64,000 nt of DNA from the NCBI RefSeq assembly GCF_030123505.1, contig NZ_CP126115.1, positions 399,501-463,500 of the forward strand, read 5' to 3'. Position numbers and translations under genes: made by a program. Source of the stretch: Neobacillus sp. YX16. GTDB taxonomy: Bacteria > Bacillota > Bacilli > Bacillales > Cytobacillaceae. The stretch's first letter is position 1; every line of letters begins with the position of its first letter. Below are positions 8,921 to 17,956 of this stretch, one piece after another. The notes beneath the pieces were generated by a model, which saw only the letters and a list, made by a program, of their open reading frames with translations, was not told where the DNA came from and ran no database searches.

Positions 8921-9803
8921 TTACCACTTAATCTGGCATAGTTCAATTGAGGGATTAGTAATTTCCCCGTTCTTCCATTTGAAATGAGCTTTCTTAAGAA
9001 TTAGCTTAATTTCTATACTGGCAACCGAACCGCCATCTACCCGAAGGTTTATACCATTAATAAAGGAAGCCTGTTCAGAAGCAAGATAAACAACAGCAGA
9101 CGCTGCTTCATCAACTGTTCCAGGCCGTTTTGCTTCGACATGTGGACGGTTTTCCTTTAAAAATTGTTGAGTAGCTTCTTCATAGGTTATATTCAGCTGC
9201 TTCGCATTATCTTTTAATAGATTTTCCAGCATTGGTGTCATGATAAATGATGGTGACACAGTATTCACCAGAATTCCCTGTGCGGCATACGCCTTTGATA
9301 AGCTCTTTGAAAAATTGATAATTGCTGCCTTTGAAGCATTATAATGAGGCATAAACGAATCAGGCTGAAGCCCTGATTCCGATGAAATATTAATGATGCG
9401 TCCAAATCCGGCTTTTTTCATAAAAGGGGATAACTGCTTTGGTTACGCGGACAGTCCCAAATACATTTACATCAAATATATGCTGCCAGGCCTCTATGTC
9501 CAATGTTTCAAAATCATCAAATCCACTGGCTATTCCTGCATTATTTACTAGTATATCGATTGATTTGAAGCGGTCGATTGCAGAGGAGACCAGATGTTCC
9601 ACATCAGATTGTTTCGTTAAATCAGCCTGAACGGCAAGCACATTGCCTCCCAGCTTTTCAATTTCTGCTGCTGCTTCTTTTAATGCTTCTTCACCACGGC
9701 CACAAATTACAACATTGGTGCCTTCCTTGGCAAACGCGACGGCAATTGCTTTTCCAATACCTTTACTGCAGCCTGTCACGAGTGCCGTTTTATCTTTTAA
9801 TCC
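8921..9803 (-). pseudogene. frameshifted short-chain dehydrogenase (SDR)
   Basis: Two overlapping frames encode one SDR. The N-terminal part has the cofactor motif TGCSKGIGKAI and LVNNAGIASGF; the C-terminal part has the active-site region NISSES...YNASK and INGINLRVDGGS. They join in different frames near 9421, where an extra T in a T4 run (AVIPF then MKKAGFGR) shifts the frame. Upstream of GLKDKTALVTG the frame reads TAG instead of a start codon. The C-terminus runs about 30 residues past the usual VDGGSVASI. It is inactive as a single protein unless the shift is an error. Confidence 0.8.
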
Positions 9804-9921
9804 CTAGTTCAATTTAGAATCCAATCCTTTCTATGGGCGTCTATTGGTGATTATATATTAACAATAACTTCTAGTCATAAACAAATGAACTATGGCTGAT
9901 TTTCTGCCCTAATACTCAATA

Positions 9922-9953
9922 AAGGAGGGAAACCACTAAGATGGTTTCCCTTT
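9922..9953 (-). terminator. hairpin terminator downstream of the flavin-enzyme cluster
   Basis: GGGAAACCA/TGGTTTCCC stem with a 6-nt loop, about 130 nt after the stop of the Old Yellow Enzyme gene. Confidence 0.5.
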
Positions 9954-10082
9954 AAAATGTTCCGTCTTGTTTAGTATAAGGTATATTCTTATACTTGCTG
10001 AGCAAGGACAATTATCATCACGATTCCCATTTTTTGTTGAACAATTCAAGGAAGCAGAGATGGAATGAGATAAGTGAACTCC

Positions 10083-11204
10083 TTATACAATAGGAAGCCA
10101 GCCAGGGATGCCTGTATAGTACTCCCACATTTTATCAGAAATAGCCAGTTCTTTTTGATCTTTTTTAGATAATGTTGTACGGATTTTGTCTTCTTCACCG
10201 GCTTGTACTTTTTGTACCCACTGAGGTTCCATTATCAATTCCCTCCCTAAAGCGATTAAAGGTACACCTGTTTCAAATGCTTTCATCACTTCATCGGGTG
10301 TCCGCAGCATCCCAACACCCATCACAGGAACACGATCGCCGACACGTTCGTGGATCATAACAACTCGGGATGTCTGATCGTTATCATCACGGATTGATCC
10401 GTTCCAATAGCCGCCGACAGAAATATGGAGATAATCCAGGTCCTGGTCCGCTAACCTGTCCACTAATTGCAACGTGTCTTCCATGGTGATGCCAGGATTC
10501 TCTCTTTCTTCAGGCGATAACCGATAGCCGATGATAAAAGGTTTTGTTGCATGGTCTGAAACTGCTTTTTTAACAGCGTCAACTACAGCAAGCGGGAAGG
10601 ACATACGTTTTTCCAGCGTTCCACCCCACTTGTCAGTTCTGCGATTTGAGTGTGGAGAAAAGAATTGCTGAATCAAATACGTATTGGCACCATGGATTTC
10701 AACTCCATCATACCCAGCTTCGATTGCTCTTCTTGTTGCTTCACCAAATGCTTTAATAATTTCATCGATTTCGTCTGCTGTCATTTCCCGAGGTACCACG
10801 GCATCGTCCCGTGCCGCTGCTACCGCACTCGGAGCAATTGGTTGACGATCGAGCAATTCTTCAGGCGGGCACATTCTGCCACCGTGAAAAATTTGTAAAA
10901 TCGCCTTTGATCCTTTTTCCTGTATAGCTGTCGCCACACGTCTTAAACTAGGGATTAGGGAATCGGAATCTGCACCAAATTCACCCGGGAATCCTTTTCC
11001 ATTCCTGGTGACGTATGTGCATGCGGTGATTACCGCTCCTACACCACCGGCACGTTCTTGATAATACGCAACTTCTTCGTCTGATACTTCACCATTTTCA
11101 TGTGCCGCCGTATTGGTCATGGGTGCCATTGTAATACGGTTCTTTATTTCAACTCCAGAACGGAAGGTAAATGGTTTAAAAGCAGCTTCATATTTTGGAT
11201 TCAT
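10083..11204 (-). CDS. NADH:flavin oxidoreductase, Old Yellow Enzyme family (YqiG-like)
   Basis: A 373-aa FMN-binding TIM-barrel ene-reductase. Conserved pieces are NRITMAPMTN, ILQIFHGGRM, then EIHGANTYLIQQFFSPHSNRRTD (FMN/substrate pocket), and GVGMLRTPDEV with PLIALGRELI for phosphate binding. Length and layout match B. subtilis YqiG. Such enzymes reduce activated C=C bonds or nitro compounds with NAD(P)H. It is the last gene of a leftward run of flavin oxidoreductases (11372-14558), with a 168-nt gap. ATG is preceded by AAAGGAGAAAAA. Confidence 0.88.
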   Translation of the reverse strand: MNPKYEAAFKPFTFRSGVEIKNRITMAPMTNTAAHENGEVSDEEVAYYQERAGGVGAVITACTYVTRNGKGFPGEFGADSDSLIPSLRRVATAIQEKGSKAILQIFHGGRMCPPEELLDRQPIAPSAVAAARDDAVVPREMTADEIDEIIKAFGEATRRAIEAGYDGVEIHGANTYLIQQFFSPHSNRRTDKWGGTLEKRMSFPLAVVDAVKKAVSDHATKPFIIGYRLSPEERENPGITMEDTLQLVDRLADQDLDYLHISVGGYWNGSIRDDNDQTSRVVMIHERVGDRVPVMGVGMLRTPDEVMKAFETGVPLIALGRELIMEPQWVQKVQAGEEDKIRTTLSKKDQKELAISDKMWEYYTGIPGWLPIV

Positions 11205-11371
11205 CTTTTTTTCTCCTTTTGTTTACATCAAGTTTGTTAAAGGGTTTTGCTATTTAGCAAATGGATAACATAGACTACAAAAATTTCTTTGACAGGCACT
11301 TTTTTATATTCTATACAAAAAATTTATAGAGTTACATTAAAAGCTTGCCATAAGGATCGGCCAGTTTTGAC

Positions 11372-12415
11372 CTATTTTAGCTGTGTAATTTCTGCCAATA
11401 TTTCATAGGAATGGAGGCGGGCCTTATGATCGTAAACCTGGGCGATTGCCATGATTTCATCGGCTTGACTTTCATCCAGAAACTTTTCCAGCTTTTCTTT
11501 TACGGTTTGAGGACTGCCGACAATCGAAGTTCCTAATTGATTCTCAAGGGCAGCTATTTCATGGTCGCTCGCTATATCATTAATATTATCCACTGGCGGC
11601 TGCAATGGGACTTCCTTCCCGCGCATCAAATTCAAGAACTGCTGCTGCAATGTTGTAGCGAGCCGCTCAGCTTCTTGATCTGTGTCGGCCGCAATGATGT
11701 TTAGCCCTACCATTGCGTGCGGCTTGTCCAGTACTTTAGAAGGCTTAAACGAACGGCGATAGAGCTGGATAGCCGGCAGTGTGTTATGCGGCGAGAAATG
11801 GCTCGCAAATGCAAACGGCAGTCCAAGCTCTCCTGCCAGCTGGGCACTGTATCCGCTTGAACCTAACAGCCAAATAGGTATGTTTAATCCCTCACCCGGA
11901 ATTGCTTTAACACGACTATATCCTTGTGCCAGGGAAGGGTCAAAGTAATTCCGGAGCTCAGCCAGCTGCTCAGGGAAATCATCTCCTGAACTTCTCAAGT
12001 CACGTCTTAATGCACGTGCGGTAAGCTGATCAGTGCCTGGTGCACGGCCCAAGCCAAGATCAATACGTCCTGGATATAATGATTCCAGAGTACCAAATTG
12101 CTCAGCAATAACAAGAGGTGCATGATTCGGCAGCATAATGCCGCCTGACCCTACCCGGATTTTTGATGTACCTGCTGCAACATGGGAAATGACTACCGAT
12201 GTTGCAGAGCTGGCGATAAATGGCATATTATGATGCTCAGCTAGCCAATATCTGTTATACCCCAGCTTTTCAGCGAGCCGGGCCAGCTCCAAAGTATTGC
12301 GAAAAGAATCTGCCGGCGTACTTCCATCTGCAATTGGAGAGAGATCCAGGACCGAGAATGGAATATCCGTAATTAGTTTTGTATCATTTTCAGGCATATG
12401 CTCATCTTCTTTCAT
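11372..12415 (-). CDS. LLM-class flavin-dependent oxidoreductase
   Basis: A bacterial-luciferase-like monooxygenase (about 341-347 aa) expected to use FMNH2. It has [31 protein letters not shown] and [13 protein letters not shown], then [18 protein letters not shown], the MsnO8/YceB-type single-chain pattern. The first ATG (12415) lacks a good ribosome site; an alternative ATG at 12397 follows GATGAG. It is about half identical by eye to the next gene upstream, so they are likely a tandem duplication. Substrate unknown. Confidence 0.85.
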   Translation of the reverse strand: MKEDEHMPENDTKLITDIPFSVLDLSPIADGSTPADSFRNTLELARLAEKLGYNRYWLAEHHNMPFIASSATSVVISHVAAGTSKIRVGSGGIMLPNHAPLVIAEQFGTLESLYPGRIDLGLGRAPGTDQLTARALRRDLRSSGDDFPEQLAELRNYFDPSLAQGYSRVKAIPGEGLNIPIWLLGSSGYSAQLAGELGLPFAFASHFSPHNTLPAIQLYRRSFKPSKVLDKPHAMVGLNIIAADTDQEAERLATTLQQQFLNLMRGKEVPLQPPVDNINDIASDHEIAALENQLGTSIVGSPQTVKEKLEKFLDESQADEIMAIAQVYDHKARLHSYEILAEITQLK

Positions 12416-12553
12416 TAAAAATTTCGTTTCAATCCTATAAAAGAATTTACAGGTTGTTTTCTTTGTCTTCTTTTACTGTTTCAATCTAAATCACATTAAT
12501 TTAACTGATTTAATATCTGTATAAAATACATCCTTTATTAGACTAGACACTGT

Positions 12554-13561
12554 TTAATTTACTGCAGCCTGAGCCAAAATTTCATAAGAGCGCAGCCGTG
12601 CCCTATGATCAAAAATCTCTGTGTGAGCCATAATTTCATCAGCGTCAGTCTTTTCTATTAACTCATGGAGCTGTTGCTTCACACCTGCAGGGTCCCCGAT
12701 GATGGAAGTGAAAAGCTGTTCTTCAACCGCCCTGCGTTCATTATCGTTCCAAAGCTCGTCCATATTATTAACAGGAGGCAAAATGGGCGAAGGCTGTCCG
12801 CGGGTTAACAAAAGAAATTTTTGATACATCGAAGTGGCAAGCCTTTGTGCCTCCTGTTTCTCATCAGCAGCCACCACTTGAACGGCTAACAGTACATAAG
12901 GCTCCTCCAAAAATTGAGACGGACGAAAAGAATCCCGGTACAGTTTTATGGCCTCCATCATGTTACCTGGAGCAAAATGTCCCGCGAAAGAGAATGGTAA
13001 CCCTAGCATTCCAGCCAATTGTGCACTATAAAACCCTGAACCTAACAGCCAAATTGGCACATTTGTTTTTTCGCCGGGAATGGCGTGAAAACTAAATGAA
13101 CCATTCTTAGTGGCTGTTCCTGTACCATAAAGATATGCGATAAGCTCCTGAAGACGGGCATCAAATTCAGGTTCACCAGCAACCCGCTGCCGCAATACAT
13201 TTGCTGTATATTGGTCGGTGCCAGGTGCCCGCCCCAATCCAAGGTCGATCCGGCCAGGGAAGAAGGTTTCTAATGTTCCAAATTGCTCAGCAACGGAAAG
13301 AGGAGAATAATGGGAAAGCAGCATTGCGCCTGATCCAATACGCATTTTTTCCGTGACAGAGGCTACTCGCCCAATTACGATCGGGGATGCTGAACTCGCC
13401 ATTCCTGCCCAATTATGATGTTCAGCAAGCCAAAACCGTTTATATCCCCATTGCTCTGTTTTCTTTGCTAGTTCAAGAGTGTTTTGAAGGGAAAGTTCGG
13501 CTGATCCTCCCTCGACAATTGGGGAGGGATCTAGTACTGAAAGTTCTAATTTCTTTGTCAT
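12554..13561 (-). CDS. LLM-class flavin-dependent oxidoreductase (paralog)
   Basis: A luciferase-like monooxygenase of about 335 aa. It shares [38 protein letters not shown] and PIWLLGSGFYSAQLAG with the downstream gene. The ORF can be extended to 13648, but ATG at 13561 has AAAGGAGGGAG at ideal spacing and the family begins at MTKKLELSVLDPSP, so that start is chosen. It sits 31 nt downstream of the next LLM gene and is probably translated from the same mRNA. Confidence 0.87.
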   Translation of the reverse strand: MTKKLELSVLDPSPIVEGGSAELSLQNTLELAKKTEQWGYKRFWLAEHHNWAGMASSASPIVIGRVASVTEKMRIGSGAMLLSHYSPLSVAEQFGTLETFFPGRIDLGLGRAPGTDQYTANVLRQRVAGEPEFDARLQELIAYLYGTGTATKNGSFSFHAIPGEKTNVPIWLLGSGFYSAQLAGMLGLPFSFAGHFAPGNMMEAIKLYRDSFRPSQFLEEPYVLLAVQVVAADEKQEAQRLATSMYQKFLLLTRGQPSPILPPVNNMDELWNDNERRAVEEQLFTSIIGDPAGVKQQLHELIEKTDADEIMAHTEIFDHRARLRSYEILAQAAVN

Positions 13562-13592
13562 AATTCTCCCTCCTTTTATACAATTTAATTTT

Positions 13593-14558
13593 TTAAAGCT
13601 GGCCTGTACCTTTATGGGTTGGAAAGTAGGGTAAAACAAATTCTCCAAGTTCCTGGATTACTTCCTCTGGAGGGCGCTTGGAAAAATACAGAGCAAACGC
13701 CAAATGGTTGACACCAATCGCTTGAAATTGATGAAGTAGATCAACTAAACGGTTTCTTCCCACGGAATAGCCTAAGGGTATGGGGACAGGCATTTCATCG
13801 GGATTTTCCAATAAGTTGATGAACAAGCTTTGAGAGAAGGGTTTAAAATCTCCTGGAGCATGAACTTCAGTTAAAGCACGATAATCCTGGATAAGCTGCG
13901 CCTGTTGAAGAATGCTTCTTGGGTATTGAAGCCACCCATCCCCATTCCTGGCTATCCAATTGATAGACTGATTGCTAAATCCAGTCACCATGGTCGGAAT
14001 CGAAGATTCAGGCTTTGGGATTAACCTCATATCTGTACCATCGATCAGCCCGGCGTGGCTGTGGATTGTCGGCTGATCCTCTTTTAACAGCCGGTCGAGA
14101 ATTTCGAAATTTTCTTTAAATAACGGACCGCTTTCTTGCTTAGATATCCCTAAAGCTGTAAAGTCTTTTTCCCTGTCCCCTGATGCCACTCCCATAATCA
14201 ATCGACCTGGAAACAATTGATCGATTGATGCAGCTTCCTTGGCTACCCTGACGGGGTGGCGCAAAGGGAGAACTACACTTCCTGTCACTAACGCAATGTG
14301 CTTCGTATAGGCAGCAAGATACGTCAAATAAATCCATAAATCGTACTTTTGGCCGTTATCATCAATATTCAAATTCTGCATCGTAATATCACGGAGCCAT
14401 AATGAAGCAAAGCCATATTCCTCAATTTTACGGGCAAGCTCCAGCTGATTTTCCATAATCGGATTTTTAGACATCCTAGCAGTCGGGAGGATAAATCCAA
14501 GTGTCATTTTGTCTTTCTGGTACATGCTGTGATAGGCAAGATGATTTTGAAAACTCAC
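13593..14558 (-). CDS. luciferase-type oxidoreductase (BA3436-like family)
   Basis: A 321-aa LLM-class enzyme of a different subfamily from its two neighbours. Typical segments are LGFILPTARM, FASLWLRDITMQN, VTGSVVLPLRHPVRVAKEAA, QLFPGRLIMGVASGDRE and GDGWLQYPR. It resembles the group named after B. anthracis BA3436; I rely on memory of the pattern for that. The start is GTG at 14558 with AAGGAGG 7 nt upstream. It lies 20 nt downstream of the ArsR gene, so the regulator and the three oxidoreductases form one operon. Confidence 0.82.
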   Translation of the reverse strand: MSFQNHLAYHSMYQKDKMTLGFILPTARMSKNPIMENQLELARKIEEYGFASLWLRDITMQNLNIDDNGQKYDLWIYLTYLAAYTKHIALVTGSVVLPLRHPVRVAKEAASIDQLFPGRLIMGVASGDREKDFTALGISKQESGPLFKENFEILDRLLKEDQPTIHSHAGLIDGTDMRLIPKPESSIPTMVTGFSNQSINWIARNGDGWLQYPRSILQQAQLIQDYRALTEVHAPGDFKPFSQSLFINLLENPDEMPVPIPLGYSVGRNRLVDLLHQFQAIGVNHLAFALYFSKRPPEEVIQELGEFVLPYFPTHKGTGQL

Positions 14559-14578
14559 TCTTGGTCCTCCTTAAAAGG

Positions 14579-14920
14579 TTATATTTTTAAGCCTATATAC
14601 TTTTCAAACTGTTTAATGGTTTCCTCATTGCGTCGATAATAAGTCCATTGTCCGATTCGTTTCATTTCCACCAGCCCGCTTTGCAATAGGATAGACAAAT
14701 ACTGGGAGGTAGTGGACTGTGATAGTCCTACTTTGCTGCGAATATCACTAACACAAACCCCGCCATCAAAGCCTTTATCTTTGATGACATGGGCCTGCGG
14801 GGAAAAATTATTATCAGGTTCTTTCAACATTTGCAGAATATTTACTCTTATTTGATTTGACAGAGCCTTGAAAATTTCAACTGCCTGTTCGTCATTTATC
14901 ATATTTGATTCCCGATTCAA
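14579..14920 (-). CDS. ArsR-family transcriptional regulator
   Basis: A 113-aa winged-helix repressor. It has ALSNQIRVNILQML, then VSDIRSKVGLSQSTTSQYLSIL as recognition helix region, then a beta wing (RIGQWTYYRRNEE). It is the first gene of the LLM/flavin oxidoreductase operon and probably represses it, being released by a small molecule or a thiol reaction; a single Cys lies in GGVCVSDI. Start TTG at 14920 with AAAGGGGCGGG upstream, or ATG at 14902 with a weaker site. Confidence 0.85.
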   Translation of the reverse strand: MNRESNMINDEQAVEIFKALSNQIRVNILQMLKEPDNNFSPQAHVIKDKGFDGGVCVSDIRSKVGLSQSTTSQYLSILLQSGLVEMKRIGQWTYYRRNEETIKQFEKYIGLKI

Positions 14921-15458
14921 CGGTGCCCGCCCCTTTCTGATCTTATTAAAAGCTATTTTGCTTGGAATGCGTATAAACTAATCGAACAAAAGGATATTGA
15001 TAATTTGCGATATCTCTATATTATTTTCCTTTATACCCAAAATCAAATTTTATGCTTTAGACAGGGCTAGGAAACGGCTTTAAAGGAACTACACAAATTA
15101 GCTTAGAGAACAGGTAGCGGAGAGATGAGGATTATTTTGCCCACCTTTTAAATGGTTTGGGTTGGTATATAGCTTTGAAAATCAAGACTTTAGAAGGATA
15201 GGATAAGAAACTTCTGATGAAGATGATGTTATGATGACGATACAATGTCTATGGATTCTGTTACTTCGTTTTGGAATCCTTGTAAACAACGTTTTGATGC
15301 AGTCTCTATTGAGTCAAAGAGACGAGCTAATAAACCCTCTCAGGATGATATTGTAAAATGGATTAACAAGTGTAGAAGTGCACAGGAATTTATAGAGGAA
15401 AGTGATGAGATTCAACATAAATTATGTGCTGGAACAGGGCAGGAAGACATGCAAATGT

Positions 15459-15539
15459 TTAAAAAATATTCTTGGTTTCACCTGTAGTGGAAGGGAGATT
15501 AAAGTTAGGGATGTTTTCATTCAATTTTAATTGAGTCAT
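15459..15539 (-). pseudogene. N-terminal remnant of a peroxiredoxin-like gene
   Basis: ATG at 15539 is preceded by GGAGGT at correct spacing. The product reads MTQLKLNENIPNFNLPSTTG and then stops after 26 residues. This matches the N-terminus of AhpC/TSA-type peroxiredoxins; the catalytic cysteine region is gone. The neighbouring plus-strand ORF at 15245-15487 has no recognisable family and probably reflects unrelated DNA joined here. Confidence 0.5.
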
Positions 15540-15636
15540 TTTGGTACCTCCAATATCATAATTCACTTTGCAAGTGTTGACCACAACATTATCTTACTCT
15601 TGATAAGAAATATGTAATGTTAATTACTTTTTTATT

Positions 15637-15840
15637 TTTTAAATTGTTACAACAGACTGATGCTGTGTTACTAGTTCCAACATGACCCATCTGTCAACAG
15701 ACGGCTGGTCTAGTCGCGAGAATAATTGAAGAGCATCAGATTCCTACTATAACGTTGAATTTGTTTAAAGATGTTGCTGAGATGGTAAAGGCACCTAGAA
15801 CATTGCATTTGCGATTTCCATATGGAAGCCCTGTTGGGCA
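15637..15840 (+). pseudogene. fragment of a GrdB/PrdB-like reductase with UGA at the selenocysteine site
   Basis: In frame the segment reads LLQQTDAVLLVPT, then TGA (15683-15685), then PICQQTAGLVARIIEE, and ends near LHLRFPYGSPVG. It aligns with the larger gene at 51935-52690 over the whole stretch, and the UGA falls at exactly the same redox position (U-x-x-C-x-Q). A hairpin CGGCT-GGTCT-AGTCG (one G-U pair) puts its G-containing loop 22 nt after the UGA, within the range known for bacterial SECIS elements. Upstream and downstream parts of the gene are missing; the 3' side joins an HxlR fragment. Confidence 0.7.
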
Positions 15841-15927
15841 ATACTCGATTCCATGTATGAATGGGGTAAAAACTATATGGAGAATGTGATGGATACTCCT
15901 GCCGATAAAAGTGCGTCTATTAAATAG
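15841..15927 (+). pseudogene. C-terminal fragment of an HxlR-family regulator
   Basis: Reads ILDSMYEWGKNYMENV and stops at 15925. The intact HxlR at 38713 has [16 protein letters not shown] at its end, so this is the tail of a second hxlR copy. It lies at the start of module copy 1, just as hxlR flanks copy 2, which suggests the duplicated block once included a regulator. Confidence 0.6.
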
Positions 15928-15954
15928 CAATCGTTCTAAAAAGAGGGGATTAAA

Positions 15955-15998
15955 AACCACAAGTAGACTTTTAATAAGTCAAGACTTGTGGTCTTTTT
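15955..15998 (+). terminator. terminator after the HxlR fragment
   Basis: ACCACAAGT pairs with ACTTGTGGT and is followed by CTTTTTATTT. Confidence 0.7.
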
Positions 15999-16136
15999 AT
16001 TTGCAATGATTCAGTGCATAAAGGAAATAAAGGAGTGAAATCTGGAAAAAGGTGAATAATATTCCTGTGTTGTAAAGGATTTTAGCTGAACTGTTTTATA
16101 GTAAGGAATCAAGAATAATACATATTTAAAGGTGAG

Positions 16137-17000
16137 ATGATGAAAAAATTTGTTGAGTATGTTTTTTTAACTTTTGGGGCGTCAATCGTTGCTATGGGAT
16201 TAGAAACGATGTTAGCACCAAACGGGCTAGTAGATGGTGGTGTAACAGCGTTATCGATTATGGCCAATGCTTTATGGGGAATCCCAATTTATGTTGTATT
16301 TTTGGGCTTAAATATTCCTATCTTAATTTTTACAGCTAAAGAAGTGGGTAAAACCTTTGTCATTAGAACTCTATATGCAAATATCATTACTACCGTTGGT
16401 TTAGTACTATTTAAATCGATTCCTCCTATTACTCAATCTGAAGTATTAATTGTTTTATACGGTGGGGTAATCTTAGGAGTTGGGATAGGAATCGTTGTAA
16501 AGTTTGGCGGTGCAATAGATGGCACTGAAATGCTGGCAATTTGGTTTAACCAACACTATCGATTTCCGATTGCCTCATTTTTATTAGTCGTGAATGCTTT
16601 CATATTTACGATTGCAGCGCTTGTCTATTCATTGGAACAGGCCATGCTTTCTCTGGCGGTTTTCTATATAGTGACGAAAATGATTAATTATGTTTTAGAT
16701 GGATTAAATCGTGGGAAATCTGTCATGATCATTTCAGAAAAACCGGATGAAGTTGGAGCTAGTATTATCAATCATTTAAATATCAGCATCACATTTTTAT
16801 ATGGAGAAGGCGGTTTTTTAGGGGAAAGAAAGAAGGTTATTTATTGTATTACGAACAGGTTTATTTTTTCCAAATTAAAAAGTGTCGTTTTAGCAGCAGA
16901 TCCATCAGCTATTATGGAGGCATCCTATGTTTGTGAAACATCTGGTATAGATAGGTCGCTTATATTACCGAAAGCCAACCCTTCTAACAATAAATCGTAA
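16137..17000 (+). CDS. YitT-family membrane protein (DUF161 + DUF2179)
   Basis: A 287-aa protein with about five N-terminal membrane spans (LMIM/NALWGIPIYVVFLG pattern) and a cytosolic C-terminal DUF2179 domain (TFLYGEGGFLGERKKVIYCI). Function is unknown; this family is common in Bacillaceae. It is the first gene of module copy 1. In copy 2 only the C-terminal domain is left (32668-32988). Two ATG codons in tandem follow AAAGGTGAG; the exact start may be 16140. Confidence 0.85.
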   Translation: MMKKFVEYVFLTFGASIVAMGLETMLAPNGLVDGGVTALSIMANALWGIPIYVVFLGLNIPILIFTAKEVGKTFVIRTLYANIITTVGLVLFKSIPPITQSEVLIVLYGGVILGVGIGIVVKFGGAIDGTEMLAIWFNQHYRFPIASFLLVVNAFIFTIAALVYSLEQAMLSLAVFYIVTKMINYVLDGLNRGKSVMIISEKPDEVGASIINHLNISITFLYGEGGFLGERKKVIYCITNRFIFSKLKSVVLAADPSAIMEASYVCETSGIDRSLILPKANPSNNKS

Positions 17001-17336
17001 TATTTGCTTACATTATTTAGCATCCTGTTTGATACTAGAGAATAAAAAGTGTGTATATTACCTGTTATAAACCAATTCGCAAAGGTTTGATAAATGTCTG
17101 TGTAAAACGACAAGGGCCAAGAGTCGGCATTAAGAAAAAATATCACAACAAGTCTTGAACCCAGGGATACTCCCTTATTTATCATGAGTTGATCAAACTA
17201 TTATTTAAATCATGACTCCAAGGCAATTTTGAAAGATCCTCGTACATTAACGGGGATTTTTCTGTTTTAAATCCCTTAATGAAAAATCGCATAACTCTTA
17301 ATAGTGTATAAAAGTATACTAAGTGTTTTTTTGTTT

Positions 17337-17389
17337 ACTATATAACATAAAAGTGCGTACTTTTAATTGTTTGTTGTAGATACTATACT
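17337..17389 (+). promoter_or_regulatory. HxlR-type activator site and promoter of zwf module 1
   Basis: GTGCGTACTT at 17353-17362 is followed by exactly 21 nt and then TATACT (-10) at 17384-17389. Upstream is ACTATATAACATAAAA, similar to the other four copies. A further AGTATACT lies at 17313. No good -35 box is present, which fits an activator-dependent promoter. Assignment to HxlR is inferred from the shared site at hxlAB. Confidence 0.75.
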
Positions 17390-17637
17390 AACATCAATAC
17401 CGCAACCAATTCTTCTTAAGCGGCGATTGTTAAGATGAAAAGACACATATACCATTAGACATTTTAAGAGGGAATGAAGAATTCTCCTTTGTATTTTGTA
17501 AATAAGATCGAATTTAAGATATATCTAATTTTTTATTTTAACTGTAATAATATAAAATACAGTTTTTAGGTGGAAGTTATAGATCCTTATTCAATATAGA
17601 TCGTCAATTAATGAACACAGAGAGGAATGAAACGATT

Positions 17638-17799
17638 ATGTTAAGGCCAAAAGCAAAGCATCGAAAAGTTTGCGAAAGATGTTTAACGATTTCTACAAAT
17701 GATCAATGTCCTCAATGTGGTCATGACCAATTCCGGAAGTTCATTTTCATGGTGCAAGCTGCTGGGAGAAAAAATCAGGTGTATAAAGCAGATGTATAA
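17638..17799 (+). CDS. small zinc-ribbon protein
   Basis: About 53 aa with KVCERCLTI...QCPQCGH, a C-x2-C-x9-C-x2-C zinc ribbon, ending in a polar tail. A paralog with the same spacing lies at 33211 in module copy 2, again just before zwf. The shared position behind an HxlR-type promoter suggests it belongs to the formaldehyde response, but its job is unknown. I choose ATG at 17638 because the two paralogs align from there; an upstream ATG (17611) has no ribosome site. Confidence 0.65.
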   Translation: MLRPKAKHRKVCERCLTISTNDQCPQCGHDQFRKFIFMVQAAGRKNQVYKADV

Positions 17800-17956
17800 A
17801 GCAGAAGTAGGGTAGCGAAAGTCTACAATCATTTAGATCGTAAAAAATTTGATGTGCTTTATATGGTTGTCATAACCAACAATTATCAAGCATTAGAGTA
17901 GGTACCTATATTTTTCTATCTATTGGAAAATGTTTTGAGGAATGGAGGAATGAAAA

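Noticed and set aside
10650..10898. Antisense ORF inside the Old Yellow Enzyme gene
   Set aside because: It is one of many shadows of real genes, without ribosome site or conserved pattern.
15245..15487. Plus-strand 80-aa ORF
   Set aside because: No clear ribosome site and no recognisable family, and it overlaps the peroxiredoxin stub on the other strand. Not supported as a gene.
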